Notes: generated from the letters alone by a model not told the origin. A stretch of 36,144 bases of DNA from an uncultured Bacteroidota bacterium (GCA_903928655.1 CAIYSA010000304.1:1-36144), one strand, 5' to 3'; positions 9,108 to 18,473 are shown, counted from the stretch's first letter. Numbers and translations are program-made.

Positions 9108-9632
9108 TTAAGAAATAATTGGTGGCGGATCCATTTTATGCCCGCACGATTTACATGTTCTTAAATCTTCAGAGCCATAAAATTTCACAAAAATTTCTTG
9201 AAATTGAGAAGTAATGTCATTCAATTCGAAAAACTCCTCATACAATTTTGTGTTGCATTTTTCGCAAAACCACATCAATCCATCTTTTTCTCCATTACGA
9301 CGGCGACGTTCCATTACTAAACCAATTGTGTTTTTAAATCGTATTGGATTGTGTGGAACTTTTGGAGGTAATAAAAAAATATCTCCTTCATTTATAGGAA
9401 CCTCAACTTCTTTTCCATCTTCTTGAATTTTAACAATAACATTGCCTTCTAATTGATAAAAAAATTCTTCGCTTTCGTTATAGTGATAATCTTTTCTTGA
9501 ATTTGGGCCACCAACAACCATGACAATGAATTCAGCATCTTTATAAACAACCTTATTATTAACTGGCGGCTTCAATAAATGACGATTTTCATCAATCCAT
9601 TTTTTAAAATTAAAAGGTCGGGTAATGCTCAT
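9108..9632 (-). CDS. nbaC: 3-hydroxyanthranilate 3,4-dioxygenase
   Basis: The enzyme opens the ring of 3-hydroxyanthranilate with O2, giving the precursor of quinolinate on the tryptophan-to-NAD (kynurenine) route or of 2-nitrobenzoate-type degradation. The 174-residue cupin has the iron ligands His50, Glu56 and His94 and the substrate-binding Arg46, Arg98 and Glu108. It also has the C-terminal rubredoxin-like CxxC pairs Cys123/126 and Cys160/163 that mark bacterial forms. Spacing agrees with the Cupriavidus enzyme to within two residues. No other kynurenine gene is in the window, so the pathway must be completed elsewhere or the enzyme serves another use. The upstream neighbour, 24 bases away, is a crotonase-family gene. 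Confidence 0.93.
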   Translation of the reverse strand: MSITRPFNFKKWIDENRHLLKPPVNNKVVYKDAEFIVMVVGGPNSRKDYHYNESEEFFYQLEGNVIVKIQEDGKEVEVPINEGDIFLLPPKVPHNPIRFKNTIGLVMERRRRNGEKDGLMWFCEKCNTKLYEEFFELNDITSQFQEIFVKFYGSEDLRTCKSCGHKMDPPPIIS

Positions 9633-9656
9633 ATATATTAAATTATTTAACTCTTA

Positions 9657-10451
9657 TTAATTCCCTAAAAAAGTAGCTTTTCTTTTTTCTAAAAACGCTG
9701 TGGTTCCTTCTTTAAAATCGGCAGTTCCAAAGCTTTTTCCAAATTCTTCAATCTCAACTTCATACCCATTAAATTTATTATTATAACCCGCATTAATTGA
9801 TTTTATAGCCGATTTAACAGCAACAGGAGACTTCGTGATTATTTTATTTGTAATTTCAAAACACTTACTCAACAATTCTTCTTGGGTTGTGATATAATTT
9901 GCGAGACCCCATTTATATGCATCTTCAGCATTTATAGTATCTGCCGTAACAATCATTTCAAAAGCTTTACCTTTTCCAACCAATTGGGCTAAACGCTGTG
10001 TTCCACCATAACCAGGTATAACACCTAAACTTACTTCGGGTAAGCCCATTTTAGCATTTGAACTTGCAACTCGCATATGACATGCCATTGCTAATTCTAA
10101 ACCACCACCTAACGCAAAACCATTAACGGCAGCTATTACAGGCTTAGAATAGTTTTCGATAAAATTAAAAATTTTAAAATGACCATTTGAACTTAATTGT
10201 TTCCCCTCTTGCATACTAAAATCAGCAAATTCCGCAATATCGGCACCTGCAACAAACGCTTTAGTTCCTGAACCAGTTATAATTAAAGCACGAATCGCTT
10301 TATCATTTTCAGCATTTACTAATGTTTCGTGGAGCTCTTCCAAAGTTTGTTTATTGAGAGCATTTAACTTATCAGGTCGATTAATTGTAATCAGCAAAAC
10401 CTCATTTTTTATTTCTGTAAGTATATTTTCTATTGCCATTTCTGTGTTCAT
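9657..10451 (-). CDS. Enoyl-CoA hydratase/isomerase family protein
   Basis: This 264-residue crotonase-fold protein probably hydrates trans-2-enoyl-CoA thioesters. The oxyanion-hole segments are present: AGADIAEF (68-75) and LGGGLE with Gly116. Both acid residues of true hydratases are kept, Glu119 (GGGLEL) and Glu139 (GLPEVSLGVIPG). That favours hydratase over a pure isomerase. ATG at codon 5 (MAIENIL) is an alternative start. A -7 promoter element TATATTTG at 10473-10480 suits the first ATG. It heads the cluster ech, dioxygenase, small membrane protein, CDF exporter. The CoA substrate cannot be told from sequence, and short-chain 3-hydroxyacyl metabolism is the default guess. Confidence 0.9.
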   Translation of the reverse strand: MNTEMAIENILTEIKNEVLLITINRPDKLNALNKQTLEELHETLVNAENDKAIRALIITGSGTKAFVAGADIAEFADFSMQEGKQLSSNGHFKIFNFIENYSKPVIAAVNGFALGGGLELAMACHMRVASSNAKMGLPEVSLGVIPGYGGTQRLAQLVGKGKAFEMIVTADTINAEDAYKWGLANYITTQEELLSKCFEITNKIITKSPVAVKSAIKSINAGYNNKFNGYEVEIEEFGKSFGTADFKEGTTAFLEKRKATFLGN

Positions 10452-10472
10452 TTTTACTTAATTTTGTTGTAA

Positions 10473-10480
10473 CAAATATA
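10473..10480 (-). promoter_or_regulatory. -7 element upstream of the enoyl-CoA hydratase cluster
   Basis: The minus strand reads TATATTTG, an exact TAnnTTTG. It implies transcription from near 10466 and a leader of about 15 bases. No TTG is found at the right distance upstream, so the call is weaker than for the two-box promoters. Confidence 0.4.
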
Positions 10481-10612
10481 AAATTATAACCTCTAAATAA
10501 GTAAAAAGTTATTAACCCGATCCTCGTTTTTTAACAACAAAATTAATTAATATTTAACACTAATAATTGTTTTTAATACTTCAAAAGTCAAGTTAATTAA
10601 TAAAAGGAAATT

Positions 10613-11431
10613 CTAACGTTTAGCAATAAACCAATTATTCAATAAAATTTCTCTATTGTAAACCATGGGTTCATTTGTTTTATAATCGATTAGAGAACAA
10701 TTTGCTTCTTGTAGTATCGCTTGTCCAGCGGCAGTATCCCACTCCATGGTTGGTCCAAAACGCGGATATTCATCGGCAACACCTTCGGCAACTAAACACA
10801 TTTTAATGCTACTTCCAGTATTTACAATTTCAACAATTTTATGATGCCATTTTAAATTTTCGATATGTGTGTATGTTTCGCTACTCATATGTGAGCGGCT
10901 CGCTACTACAACATAATTTGTTCGATCTTTTTTTATTGGAAGTTTTTGTGCTTTCGTTAAAATAAATGCTAAAGATGATGATTCGATTAAATCTTTTATT
11001 AAACTAAAATCATTTCCACTAATTTTAAATGCCCCATTATTTTTACTGGAGAAATATAAATCGTTAGAGACAGGAGAAAAAATTACACCAAGAGTCGGTA
11101 TTCCATTTTCTACAAGTGCGATGTTTACAGTAAATTCACCATTACGTTTAACAAATTCTTTTGTGCCATCTAAGGGATCAACAATCCATAATTTTTCCCA
11201 ATGTTTTCTAACACTGTAATCTTCATGTTTTCCCTCTTCACTCAAAACTTCGACATTAAAGGGTTTTAAGAATTCGATAATTTTATCACTTGCATTTTTG
11301 TCTGCTAATGTAACAGGAGATTTATCATTTTTTATCTCCACGTCAAAATTAGTTTCATACACTTTTAGTATTTCGTTGCCAGCCAATACTGAGGCAATAA
11401 TTGCTTGATGAAGAAGATCAGAATAAATCAT
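10613..11431 (-). CDS. cysQ: 3'(2'),5'-bisphosphate nucleotidase CysQ
   Basis: CysQ hydrolyses 3'-phosphoadenosine 5'-phosphate to AMP and phosphate, clearing the by-product of sulfate activation and sulfotransfer. The 272-residue protein belongs to the Li-sensitive inositol-monophosphatase superfamily. The metal-binding residues seen are Glu65/Glu66 (LSEEGK), Asp85 and Asp88 within WIVDPLDGTKEF (82-93) and Asp232 in the C-terminal MEWDTAAGQAIL. Length and motif spacing match CysQ better than inositol monophosphatase. No sulfate-assimilation genes adjoin it. It lies just after feoB on the same strand, and a strong hairpin at the feoB stop separates the two. Confidence 0.92.
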   Translation of the reverse strand: MIYSDLLHQAIIASVLAGNEILKVYETNFDVEIKNDKSPVTLADKNASDKIIEFLKPFNVEVLSEEGKHEDYSVRKHWEKLWIVDPLDGTKEFVKRNGEFTVNIALVENGIPTLGVIFSPVSNDLYFSSKNNGAFKISGNDFSLIKDLIESSSLAFILTKAQKLPIKKDRTNYVVVASRSHMSSETYTHIENLKWHHKIVEIVNTGSSIKMCLVAEGVADEYPRFGPTMEWDTAAGQAILQEANCSLIDYKTNEPMVYNREILLNNWFIAKR

Positions 11432-11451
11432 TAAAAAAAGAAATTGGAAGT

Positions 11452-11481
11452 TTGAAGTAAAAATACAGTTTTTTACTTCAA
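11452..11481 (-). terminator. Hairpin over the feoB stop codon, possible terminator
   Basis: TTGAAGTAAAAA (11452-11463) and TTTTTACTTCAA (11470-11481) are perfect 12-base complements around a six-base loop. On the minus strand the first arm contains the last two codons and the TAA of feoB. The U-run falls inside the second arm instead of after the stem, and the stem is AT-rich, so termination may be weak. Confidence 0.45.
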
Positions 11482-13482
11482 TAAATTAAATACAATAAAA
11501 GAAGACCCATAAGCCAAAACACTCATAAAAACCAATTGTATAAAAGGCCATTTCCAATGTTTGGTTTCGCTATATGTAGTTGCAAGCGTGCTCATGCATT
11601 GCATAGCAAATGCATAAAATACTAATAACGACCAGCAAACGGCAGTTGTATAAACAGGAGATTGTGTAACGGAATCTTTTTCAGAGGCTAATTTTTCGCG
11701 CAACGTTTCTGTGTTATCTGAATCGCCAGAGCTATAAATAGTTGCCATAGTTCCTACAAATACTTCGCGAGCTGCAAAAGATGTAATTAATGAAATGCCT
11801 ATTTTCCAATCAAAACCAATTGGTTCGATTAATGGTTCAATTTTTTTTCCAAATATTCCTGCATATGAATGTTCTAATTTTTGTGCGTTTAATACATCAG
11901 TTGGTGTATTTAAAACTAGTGCTTTTTCTTCTAACTGAGTAAATACATTACTAGGCGCATGGCTCGTTAAAAACCACAGTACTATCGAAATTGCCAAAAT
12001 AATTTTACCAGCATTAAACAAAAATAATTTTACTTTTTTAAGCACTAACATCCCTACGGTTTGCCATTGTGGCATTCGGTAAACAGGAAGTTCCATTATA
12101 AAATAATTTTTTTCTTTTGTTTTAAGAATAAATTTTAAAATAAAGGCAGCTAGAAATGCAGCGCCAAATCCTAACAAATACATTCCCATTAACACAATTC
12201 CCTTATAGTTAAAACCATAAATCATGTGTTCATCTTTAAACATGATACTAATAATTAAAGTATAAACTGGCAAGCGAGCCGAACAACTAATTAAAGGTGT
12301 AACTAAAATTGTAATGATCCGCGTTTTCCAATTTGAAATCGTTCGTGTACTCATAATAGAAGGAATGGCACAAGCAACGCTGCTTATCATTGGGATAACA
12401 GACTTACCATTTAACCCAAATTTTTGCATGACTTTATCTAAAATAAAACTTGCCCTTGCCATATAACCTGTATCTTCTAAAACAGTTATAAAGAAAAACA
12501 ATAATGCAATTTGTGGTACAAAAACAACTATTCCGCTAATGCCTGCTAAAACACCATTCACCAACAAATCATTCAATTCGCCTTTAGGTAATGAGTTTGC
12601 CGTAAAATTCATGAATGCAGCAAAAGACTCTTCTATCCATGTCATCGGAACATCAGCAACAAAAAACACAAACTGAAATACAATAAATAGAATTAAAAAG
12701 AAAAAGAAAAAACCAAAAAATTTATGAGTAAAAAAAGAATCTAGTTTTTGAGTTATACTTTTATTTAATTGTTCTGGTTTTTTTACACACTTTGCAATGA
12801 TATAATTCAGTTTATAAAACCTACTGATATTATCTTCCTTTTCAAACTGTTTAATGAGTTTAGATAATTCATCATCACATGTAAATTGTAAGTCTATTAG
12901 TTCCTTATAGCTTTTTAAATTTGGAAATAATTTCAACTGTTTTTCGAAATTATAAAAAATAGAATCAGATATCTTTGCTTTTAAAATTTCACTTTTAAGT
13001 TCTTCTAGGCCTGTTTTTTTTCGTGAATTAACGAATACAACACCAATACCTAATAAATTTTCTAAATCATTTTTATAGATAGTAATGTTTTGCTTTTCGG
13101 CTTCATCAATCATGTTTAATGCCAGTACACAAGGAATTTTTAAATCAATTAATTGCGTAGCAAGGAGCAAATGACGTTTGATATTTGTTGCATCAGCAAC
13201 AATAACAATAACATCCAATTTATCTGTTGATGTATTTAATATGGTTTTACAAGCAACTTCCTCATCTAAGGATTTCGGAAATAAACTATACGTACCAGGT
13301 AGATCAGTTACAGAAAAAGAAGTTCCATTAAATTCAAATTTCCCTACATGCTTCTCAATAGTAACTCCGGCATAATTGCCTGTTTTTTGAGTTAAGCCAG
13401 TCAGAGAATTAAACAACGTTGATTTTCCACTATTAGGATTTCCAACTAATGCTATATGAAGTGTATTTTTCAGAGAATTCAA
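11473..13482 (-). CDS. feoB: Ferrous iron transporter FeoB
   Basis: FeoB carries Fe2+ across the inner membrane under control of its N-terminal G domain. The 669-residue protein shows G1 GNPNSGKST (14-22), G3 DLPG (60-63) and G4 NMID (123-126), then a helical insert. Polytopic membrane domains with Gate-type motifs follow, such as CAIPSIMSTRTI and SCSARLPVYTLII. The latter contains the conserved Cys of the pore region. It is shorter than E. coli FeoB (773) but normal for Bacteroidota. Its ATG overlaps the feoA stop by four bases (ATGA), so translation is coupled. The C-terminus holds no FeoC-like part. The stop codon sits inside a hairpin. Confidence 0.95.
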   Translation of the reverse strand: MNSLKNTLHIALVGNPNSGKSTLFNSLTGLTQKTGNYAGVTIEKHVGKFEFNGTSFSVTDLPGTYSLFPKSLDEEVACKTILNTSTDKLDVIVIVADATNIKRHLLLATQLIDLKIPCVLALNMIDEAEKQNITIYKNDLENLLGIGVVFVNSRKKTGLEELKSEILKAKISDSIFYNFEKQLKLFPNLKSYKELIDLQFTCDDELSKLIKQFEKEDNISRFYKLNYIIAKCVKKPEQLNKSITQKLDSFFTHKFFGFFFFFLILFIVFQFVFFVADVPMTWIEESFAAFMNFTANSLPKGELNDLLVNGVLAGISGIVVFVPQIALLFFFITVLEDTGYMARASFILDKVMQKFGLNGKSVIPMISSVACAIPSIMSTRTISNWKTRIITILVTPLISCSARLPVYTLIISIMFKDEHMIYGFNYKGIVLMGMYLLGFGAAFLAAFILKFILKTKEKNYFIMELPVYRMPQWQTVGMLVLKKVKLFLFNAGKIILAISIVLWFLTSHAPSNVFTQLEEKALVLNTPTDVLNAQKLEHSYAGIFGKKIEPLIEPIGFDWKIGISLITSFAAREVFVGTMATIYSSGDSDNTETLREKLASEKDSVTQSPVYTTAVCWSLLVFYAFAMQCMSTLATTYSETKHWKWPFIQLVFMSVLAYGSSFIVFNLLK

Positions 13483-13727
13483 TTTGTTTTATTTAATACA
13501 ACATCATTTAAAAGCGTTACAACTACGGTTGACGCTTCTTGTTTTCTTAAACTCAATACATATCCCGAAACTTCAATAGCAATAGGATCTTGCATAGGTG
13601 CAATATTTACAACCTTAACAATTTCGCCAGGCAAACAACCCATTTCAATAAATTTAAGTGACAAAAAATCATCTGTAAATTCTTGCACAATAGCGGTCTG
13701 TCCTAGTTTTAGTTGGTCGAGGGTCAT
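13479..13727 (-). CDS. feoA: FeoA, ferrous iron transport accessory protein
   Basis: This 82-residue SH3-like protein binds FeoB and is needed for Fe2+ uptake. The family pattern is seen as LKLGQTAIVQEF, FIEMGCLPGEIVKVVNIAPMQD and PIAIEVSGYVLSLRKQEASTVVV. It overlaps feoB by four bases. The gene reads away from prfC across about 140 bases that contain a perfect dyad (13771-13792), a candidate operator. No classical Fur box is visible in that gap. Confidence 0.92.
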   Translation of the reverse strand: MTLDQLKLGQTAIVQEFTDDFLSLKFIEMGCLPGEIVKVVNIAPMQDPIAIEVSGYVLSLRKQEASTVVVTLLNDVVLNKTN

Positions 13728-13770
13728 AATAAATAAGCTAATAAATTTACAATTTTTAAGCAGGATATCT

Positions 13771-13792
13771 ATATACCTTAAATGTGGTATAT
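13771..13792. promoter_or_regulatory. Dyad ATATACC-N8-GGTATAT between feoA and prfC
   Basis: Two perfect seven-base arms (13771-13777 and 13786-13792) are separated by eight bases. The site is 44 bases upstream of the feoA ATG and about 78 upstream of the prfC ATG. The size and symmetry fit a dimeric repressor site, perhaps iron-related, but it does not match the Fur or DtxR consensus that I know. Confidence 0.35.
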
Positions 13793-13869
13793 CAAACTTT
13801 GGAATTTGAAACTATAACTATTAGAACCTAGCAATTTTACTATCTTTATAACCTTAAATTTTGAATTCA

Positions 13870-15453
13870 ATGACTTTTTTAGAAGAATTAAATAGGCGTA
13901 AAACATTTGCAATTATTGCCCATCCTGATGCTGGTAAAACTACTTTAACCGAAAAATTATTATTATTTGGGGGTGCTATTCAATCGGCTGGTGCGGTAAA
14001 ATCAAATAAAATAAAAAAAGCAACTACTTCCGATTTCATGGAAATAGAAAAGCAACGTGGTATTTCTGTTTCTACATCAGTTATGGCTTTTGATTACCGT
14101 AATTTTAAAGTTAATATTTTAGATACACCTGGTCACGAAGATTTTGCAGAAGATACTTACAGAACACTTTCAGCTGTTGATAGTGTAATAATGGTTATTG
14201 ATTGTGTGAAAGGTGTTGAACCACAAACACGAAAATTATTAGAAGTGTGTCGCATGCGAAACACCCCTGTTATTGTATTTGTAAATAAAATGGATCGTGA
14301 AGGTCAAAATGCTTTTGACTTATTAGATGAAATTGAAAAGGAATTAAAAATTAGAGTGCGTCCTTTAACTTGGCCAATTGGTATTGGCAAATCTTTTAAA
14401 GGTGTATATAATTTATACGAAAAAAAGTTGTCTCTTTTTCAAGGAGATAGTAAAACAACCGTTGAAGAAAATATTGTTATTGAAGACATTAATGATAAAC
14501 AAATTGAAAAATACATAACAGAAGATTTCGCAAAACAACTTCGTGCTGATATTGAATTAATAGATGGCGTGTATGATGATTTTGATAAAGAAGAATATTT
14601 AAAAGCGAAAATAAGCCCAGTATTTTTTGGAAGTGCTGTTAATAATTTTGGCATTAAAGAATTATTAGATTGCTTTGTTGAAATTGCGCCAACACCGCAA
14701 GGTAGAGATACAGATGTAGCTGGAGAAATAAAACCAGATGCTTCAAAATTTAGCGGATTCATCTTTAAAATTCATGCCAACTTAGATCCAAAGCACAGAG
14801 ATAGAATTGCCTTTTTAAGGATTGTATCAGGGAAATTTGAACGTAATAAATATTACTATAATGTGCGCGAAAATAAAGACATGCGTTTTAGTAATCCTAC
14901 AGCTTTTATGGCTCAACAAAAATCAATCATTGATGAGTCATTTCCCGGTGATGTAATTGGGTTATATGACGCAGGTAATTTTAAAATTGGAGATACCTTA
15001 ACAGAAGGTCCTAAATTTAATTTTAGAGGAATTCCAAGTTTCTCGCCTGAGTTATTTAAATATGTTACCAATCTTGATCCAATGAAAACTAAACAATTAC
15101 AAAAAGGTTTAGAGCAATTAACGGATGAAGGAGTTGCACAATTATTTACTAAAAAAGCAGATGGACGAAAAGTTGTTGGAACAGTTGGAGCCTTGCAATT
15201 TGAAGTTATCCAACATCGTTTAAAAAGTGAATACAATGCGTCGTGCGGCTACGATTCTATCAACTTATATAAAGCTCTTTGGATTGAATGCAACGACAAG
15301 AAAAAATTAGATGAGTTTTTAATTGATAAAGCGAATCACATTGCATTTGATAAAGAAAATCGTTTGGTGTTTTTAGCTGAATCTGCATGGCTTTTAGAAA
15401 TGGCACAAACTAAATTTCCAGAAATTAAATTTCATTTAAAGAGTGAGTTTTAA
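13870..15453 (+). CDS. prfC: Peptide chain release factor 3 (RF3)
   Basis: RF3 is a GTPase that removes RF1 and RF2 from the ribosome after peptide release. The G domain shows AHPDAGKTT near residue 16, [22 protein letters not shown] and NKMDREG. The length of 527 residues is normal. I chose the ATG at 13870 ([13 protein letters not shown]). A frame-open TTG three codons earlier (13861) is possible but adds only MNS and fits relatives less well. The segment [14 protein letters not shown] and the C-terminal EF-G-like domains are typical. The PaaY-like gene follows 15 bases after the stop, so the two are probably one transcript. The element TATCTTTA at 13841-13848 may be the -7 box, without a clear upstream partner. 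Confidence 0.95.
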   Translation: MTFLEELNRRKTFAIIAHPDAGKTTLTEKLLLFGGAIQSAGAVKSNKIKKATTSDFMEIEKQRGISVSTSVMAFDYRNFKVNILDTPGHEDFAEDTYRTLSAVDSVIMVIDCVKGVEPQTRKLLEVCRMRNTPVIVFVNKMDREGQNAFDLLDEIEKELKIRVRPLTWPIGIGKSFKGVYNLYEKKLSLFQGDSKTTVEENIVIEDINDKQIEKYITEDFAKQLRADIELIDGVYDDFDKEEYLKAKISPVFFGSAVNNFGIKELLDCFVEIAPTPQGRDTDVAGEIKPDASKFSGFIFKIHANLDPKHRDRIAFLRIVSGKFERNKYYYNVRENKDMRFSNPTAFMAQQKSIIDESFPGDVIGLYDAGNFKIGDTLTEGPKFNFRGIPSFSPELFKYVTNLDPMKTKQLQKGLEQLTDEGVAQLFTKKADGRKVVGTVGALQFEVIQHRLKSEYNASCGYDSINLYKALWIECNDKKKLDEFLIDKANHIAFDKENRLVFLAESAWLLEMAQTKFPEIKFHLKSEF

Positions 15454-15468
15454 CTAAATAAAATAAAT

Positions 15469-16074
15469 ATGGCAAACATTTTTGAGTTCAACGGTTATAA
15501 ACCAGTTATTGATAAATCTTCTTTTGTGCATCCAAATGCAACCGTTACAGGAAATGTGATTATTGGTAAAAACGTTTATATTGGTCCGGGCGCAGCCATT
15601 CGAGGTGATTGGGGAAAAATAATTATTGAAGATGGTTGCAATGTTCAAGAAAATTGCACTATTCACATGTTTCCCGGAACAACTGTGTTATTAAAAAAAG
15701 GAGCGCATATTGGTCACGGAGCAATTATACACGGAGGAACGATTGGTGAAAATTGTTTAATAGGAATGAATTCCGTTGTAATGGATAATGTAGTAATTGG
15801 AAATAATTGTATCATTGGAGCTTTGTGTTTTGTACCCGCAGAAACAATCATTGAAGAGAGAAAAGTTGTGGTTGGAAATCCTGCAAAGGTTATAAAAGAT
15901 GTTAGTGATTCGATGATTGAATGGAAAACAAAAGGAACAGCATTGTATCAACAACTTCCAGCAGATTGTTATGCAACTTTAAAACCATGTGAACCACTTC
16001 GCCGAGTGCCGGCTTATCAGCCAACTCAGCAAAATGAATACAAAACATGGAATGAAGAAAAAAAGAAAAAATAA
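15469..16074 (+). CDS. PaaY/CaiE-like gamma-carbonic-anhydrase-fold protein
   Basis: The 201-residue protein is a left-handed beta-helix of hexapeptide repeats (about 20-140, e.g. VTGNVIIGKNVYIGPGAAIRG). The three zinc ligands of gamma-class carbonic anhydrases are in place: His66 (CTIHMF), His83 (HIGHGA) and His88 (IIHGG). The C-terminal extension MIEWKTKGTALYQQL and EPLRRVPAY is the part shared with PaaY and CaiE. PaaY is a thioesterase that clears ring-hydroxylated CoA esters in phenylacetate breakdown, and CaiE belongs to carnitine metabolism. Neither pathway is visible here, so the substrate is open. It sits 15 bases after prfC and converges with pepP, seven bases away. Confidence 0.85.
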   Translation: MANIFEFNGYKPVIDKSSFVHPNATVTGNVIIGKNVYIGPGAAIRGDWGKIIIEDGCNVQENCTIHMFPGTTVLLKKGAHIGHGAIIHGGTIGENCLIGMNSVVMDNVVIGNNCIIGALCFVPAETIIEERKVVVGNPAKVIKDVSDSMIEWKTKGTALYQQLPADCYATLKPCEPLRRVPAYQPTQQNEYKTWNEEKKKK

Positions 16075-16081
16075 ATTAGTT

Positions 16082-17368
16082 CTAATGCATTAACGATTCA
16101 ATTTCATCCGCTTCTAAAGGGATATTCTTCATTAAATCGTTATTTCCATCTTTGGTAATAACAATATTATTTTCTAAACGAATGCCTAAACCTTCTTCTG
16201 GAATGTATATTCCTGGCTCAACGGTAAACGCATTACCAATTTGCATTGGCTCGTAAAATAAACCAACATCATGCACATCTAATCCAATAAAATGGGATGT
16301 GCCATGCATGAAATATTTTTTATAAGCAGGCCAATTTGGATTTTGATTTTTTACATCGTCTATTTTTAATAATCCTAATTGCAATAATTCTTCCGTCATC
16401 AAATCGCCCACGGCGGCATTGTATTTTTCAAAAGTATTCCCAACCTTCAACATAGATGTTGCAGATTTCATCACACGCAATACCGCATTATAAACTTCTT
16501 TCTGACGTTTTGTAAATTTTCCGTTTACGGGCAAACAACGTGTTAAATCACTTGCATAATTGGCATATTCAGCGGCTACATCTAATAAAATAACATCGCC
16601 GTCTTTGCACACTCTATTGTTTTCTACATAATGCAACACACAGGCACTTGCACCGCTCGCAATAATTGGCCCGTAAGCAAAACCTCTACTTTTATTTCTT
16701 ACAAATTCATGAATTAATTCTGCTTCAATTTCATATTCAGTTACGCCTGTCTTTATAAAATTTAATAATCGTCTCACTCCTTTTTCAGTTATATCACAAG
16801 CCTGCTGCATCAAGTCAATTTCAATTGGATGCTTAACCGAACGTATGCGGTGCATAATTGGTGCTGAACGTTGAATAATGTGAAGAGGACAAAGTGCTTG
16901 AATTTTTTTATTGAAACGCATTTCAGCCGTTTCCATATCAATATAACGGCGAGTGTGCTCGTTGCTATTCAAATAAATATGTTCTGCTTGAAAAACTAAC
17001 GATTTAAATACTTTATCAAATTCAGAAATCCAATAAATGTGATCAATACCACTTACTGCAGTTGCTTGAGTTTTGTTTAATTTCGCGCCTTCCCAAATAG
17101 CAATTAACTCACTTGTTTCTTTTAAAAACAAAACTTCTTTATGCTTTCCATCTTTAACATCAGGAAAAATAAGTAAAATTGAATCTTCCTGATCAATCCC
17201 TGATAAATAAAACAAATCGCTATTTTGAACAAAGCCAAACGAACCATCTGCATTGGTTGGCAACAAATCGTTACTCACAAATAACGCCAATGAATTTGGT
17301 TTTAAATGTTTAATGTAATTTGCTCTATTATCTATAAATAATTTGTTATTTATTGCTTCGTACTTCAT
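16082..17368 (-). CDS. pepP: Xaa-Pro aminopeptidase (aminopeptidase P)
   Basis: The enzyme removes an N-terminal residue that precedes proline. The 428-residue protein has the AMP_N domain (about 1-150) and a pita-bread M24 domain. The five metal ligands of E. coli PepP are matched by Asp263 (LLDVAAEY), Asp274 (YASDLTR), His359 (MHGTSHFIGLDVHD), Glu384 (TVEPGIY) and Glu399 (IRLENN). No signal peptide is present, so it is cytoplasmic. Length is usual. It ends with a TAG stop, which shows that TAG ends translation in this genome, a fact relevant to yidC. It appears monocistronic. Confidence 0.95.
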   Translation of the reverse strand: MKYEAINNKLFIDNRANYIKHLKPNSLALFVSNDLLPTNADGSFGFVQNSDLFYLSGIDQEDSILLIFPDVKDGKHKEVLFLKETSELIAIWEGAKLNKTQATAVSGIDHIYWISEFDKVFKSLVFQAEHIYLNSNEHTRRYIDMETAEMRFNKKIQALCPLHIIQRSAPIMHRIRSVKHPIEIDLMQQACDITEKGVRRLLNFIKTGVTEYEIEAELIHEFVRNKSRGFAYGPIIASGASACVLHYVENNRVCKDGDVILLDVAAEYANYASDLTRCLPVNGKFTKRQKEVYNAVLRVMKSATSMLKVGNTFEKYNAAVGDLMTEELLQLGLLKIDDVKNQNPNWPAYKKYFMHGTSHFIGLDVHDVGLFYEPMQIGNAFTVEPGIYIPEEGLGIRLENNIVITKDGNNDLMKNIPLEADEIESLMH

Positions 17369-17453
17369 AATTTTAAAAATTAATTACTGATTTGAAGAAC
17401 AAGGTAATAATTTTTTCGTAAAATAAAATTCCCTAAAAGATAAATCCTTACAA

Positions 17454-18473
17454 TTAATCTAGTGTAATATAAATTGATAAATGGTCACTGTAACCATTAT
17501 AATATTTATTTTCAGCACCATACGTTCGATTTGGTTTTTCCTCGCCAGTTTTTTTGTTTTTAAACATTACAAAATCTTTTCTAAGGATAAATGCGTTTTT
17601 TGGATTGAACTTATACCCTTTTTTTGCACTTAAAAATCCTTGAGAAACCATTATTTGATCTAAACAACGCCATTCTTTATCATAAAAATGAGTTCCTTGT
17701 TTGTTTGCATCTAAGGTTTGGTATGCGTTATATAATTCACTTTTATCTTTTGGTTTATCGCTAGCTTTTAATGTATTTAAAATACTCTTATTGTCTGGAT
17801 GATCGTTAAAATCTCCCATTGTAATAATTTTCACTTTAGCCTCTTTTTTTTGCAATTCATCTATTTTGTTTCTTAGTGTTTGTGCAGCAAAAATTCTACG
17901 AGGTTCACTTTCTGCTTCCCCAGTTCGGCGACTAGGCCAATGATTAACAAAAACATAAATCACATCACCATTGATGCTTTTTAAACATACCATTAAAATA
18001 TTACGAGTTTTGTAATCTCCTAAAGTTGGATTTGTTGCATTTAATTCTTCAGAACTAATTAATGTGAAAATATCTTTGTCATAAATTAAACCAACATCAA
18101 TGCTTCTTTCATCGGCACCAGTTGTACAAAGCACACCATATTTCTTTTTATTAAATTGCGATTTAGAAACTAAATCCTCCAAAACTTCTTTATTTTCAAT
18201 TTCTACTAAACCAGCAATAGCGGGTAATCCATCTCCAGCAACTGTCGAATCCAAAACCTGGGCAACTTTTTCTATTTTATTGTTATATTTTGTTTCATCC
18301 CATTTTGAAGGTGCTTCAGGCAAAAAATCTTCATCGTTTTTATCTGGATCATTTTTTGTGTCGAAAAAATTTTCACAGTTATAAAATGCAACTGTAATAG
18401 AATTTTTGTTTTGAGAAAAACCTGTTACTACAAAAAATAACAGTAATATTGTTGAACTAATTAATTTTATCAT
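17454..18473 (-). CDS. Secreted endonuclease/exonuclease/phosphatase-fold protein
   Basis: The 339-residue protein starts with a signal peptide (about 1-20, ending VTGFSQ). The EEP (DNase I-like) fold follows with all its motifs: Asn32 (YNCENFF), Glu91/Glu93 (LVEIEN), Asn177-His178 (VNHWPS), Asp221 and Asn223 (MGDFNDHPD) and Asp330-His331 (YSDHLS). Members hydrolyse phosphodiesters in DNA, RNA or lipids. Export suggests nutrient scavenging (extracellular nuclease or phosphatase), but substrate choice cannot be read from the motifs. TATATTTG occurs right before the ATG, too close to be a normal leader. No partner gene adjoins it. Confidence 0.9.
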   Translation of the reverse strand: MIKLISSTILLLFFVVTGFSQNKNSITVAFYNCENFFDTKNDPDKNDEDFLPEAPSKWDETKYNNKIEKVAQVLDSTVAGDGLPAIAGLVEIENKEVLEDLVSKSQFNKKKYGVLCTTGADERSIDVGLIYDKDIFTLISSEELNATNPTLGDYKTRNILMVCLKSINGDVIYVFVNHWPSRRTGEAESEPRRIFAAQTLRNKIDELQKKEAKVKIITMGDFNDHPDNKSILNTLKASDKPKDKSELYNAYQTLDANKQGTHFYDKEWRCLDQIMVSQGFLSAKKGYKFNPKNAFILRKDFVMFKNKKTGEEKPNRTYGAENKYYNGYSDHLSIYITLD

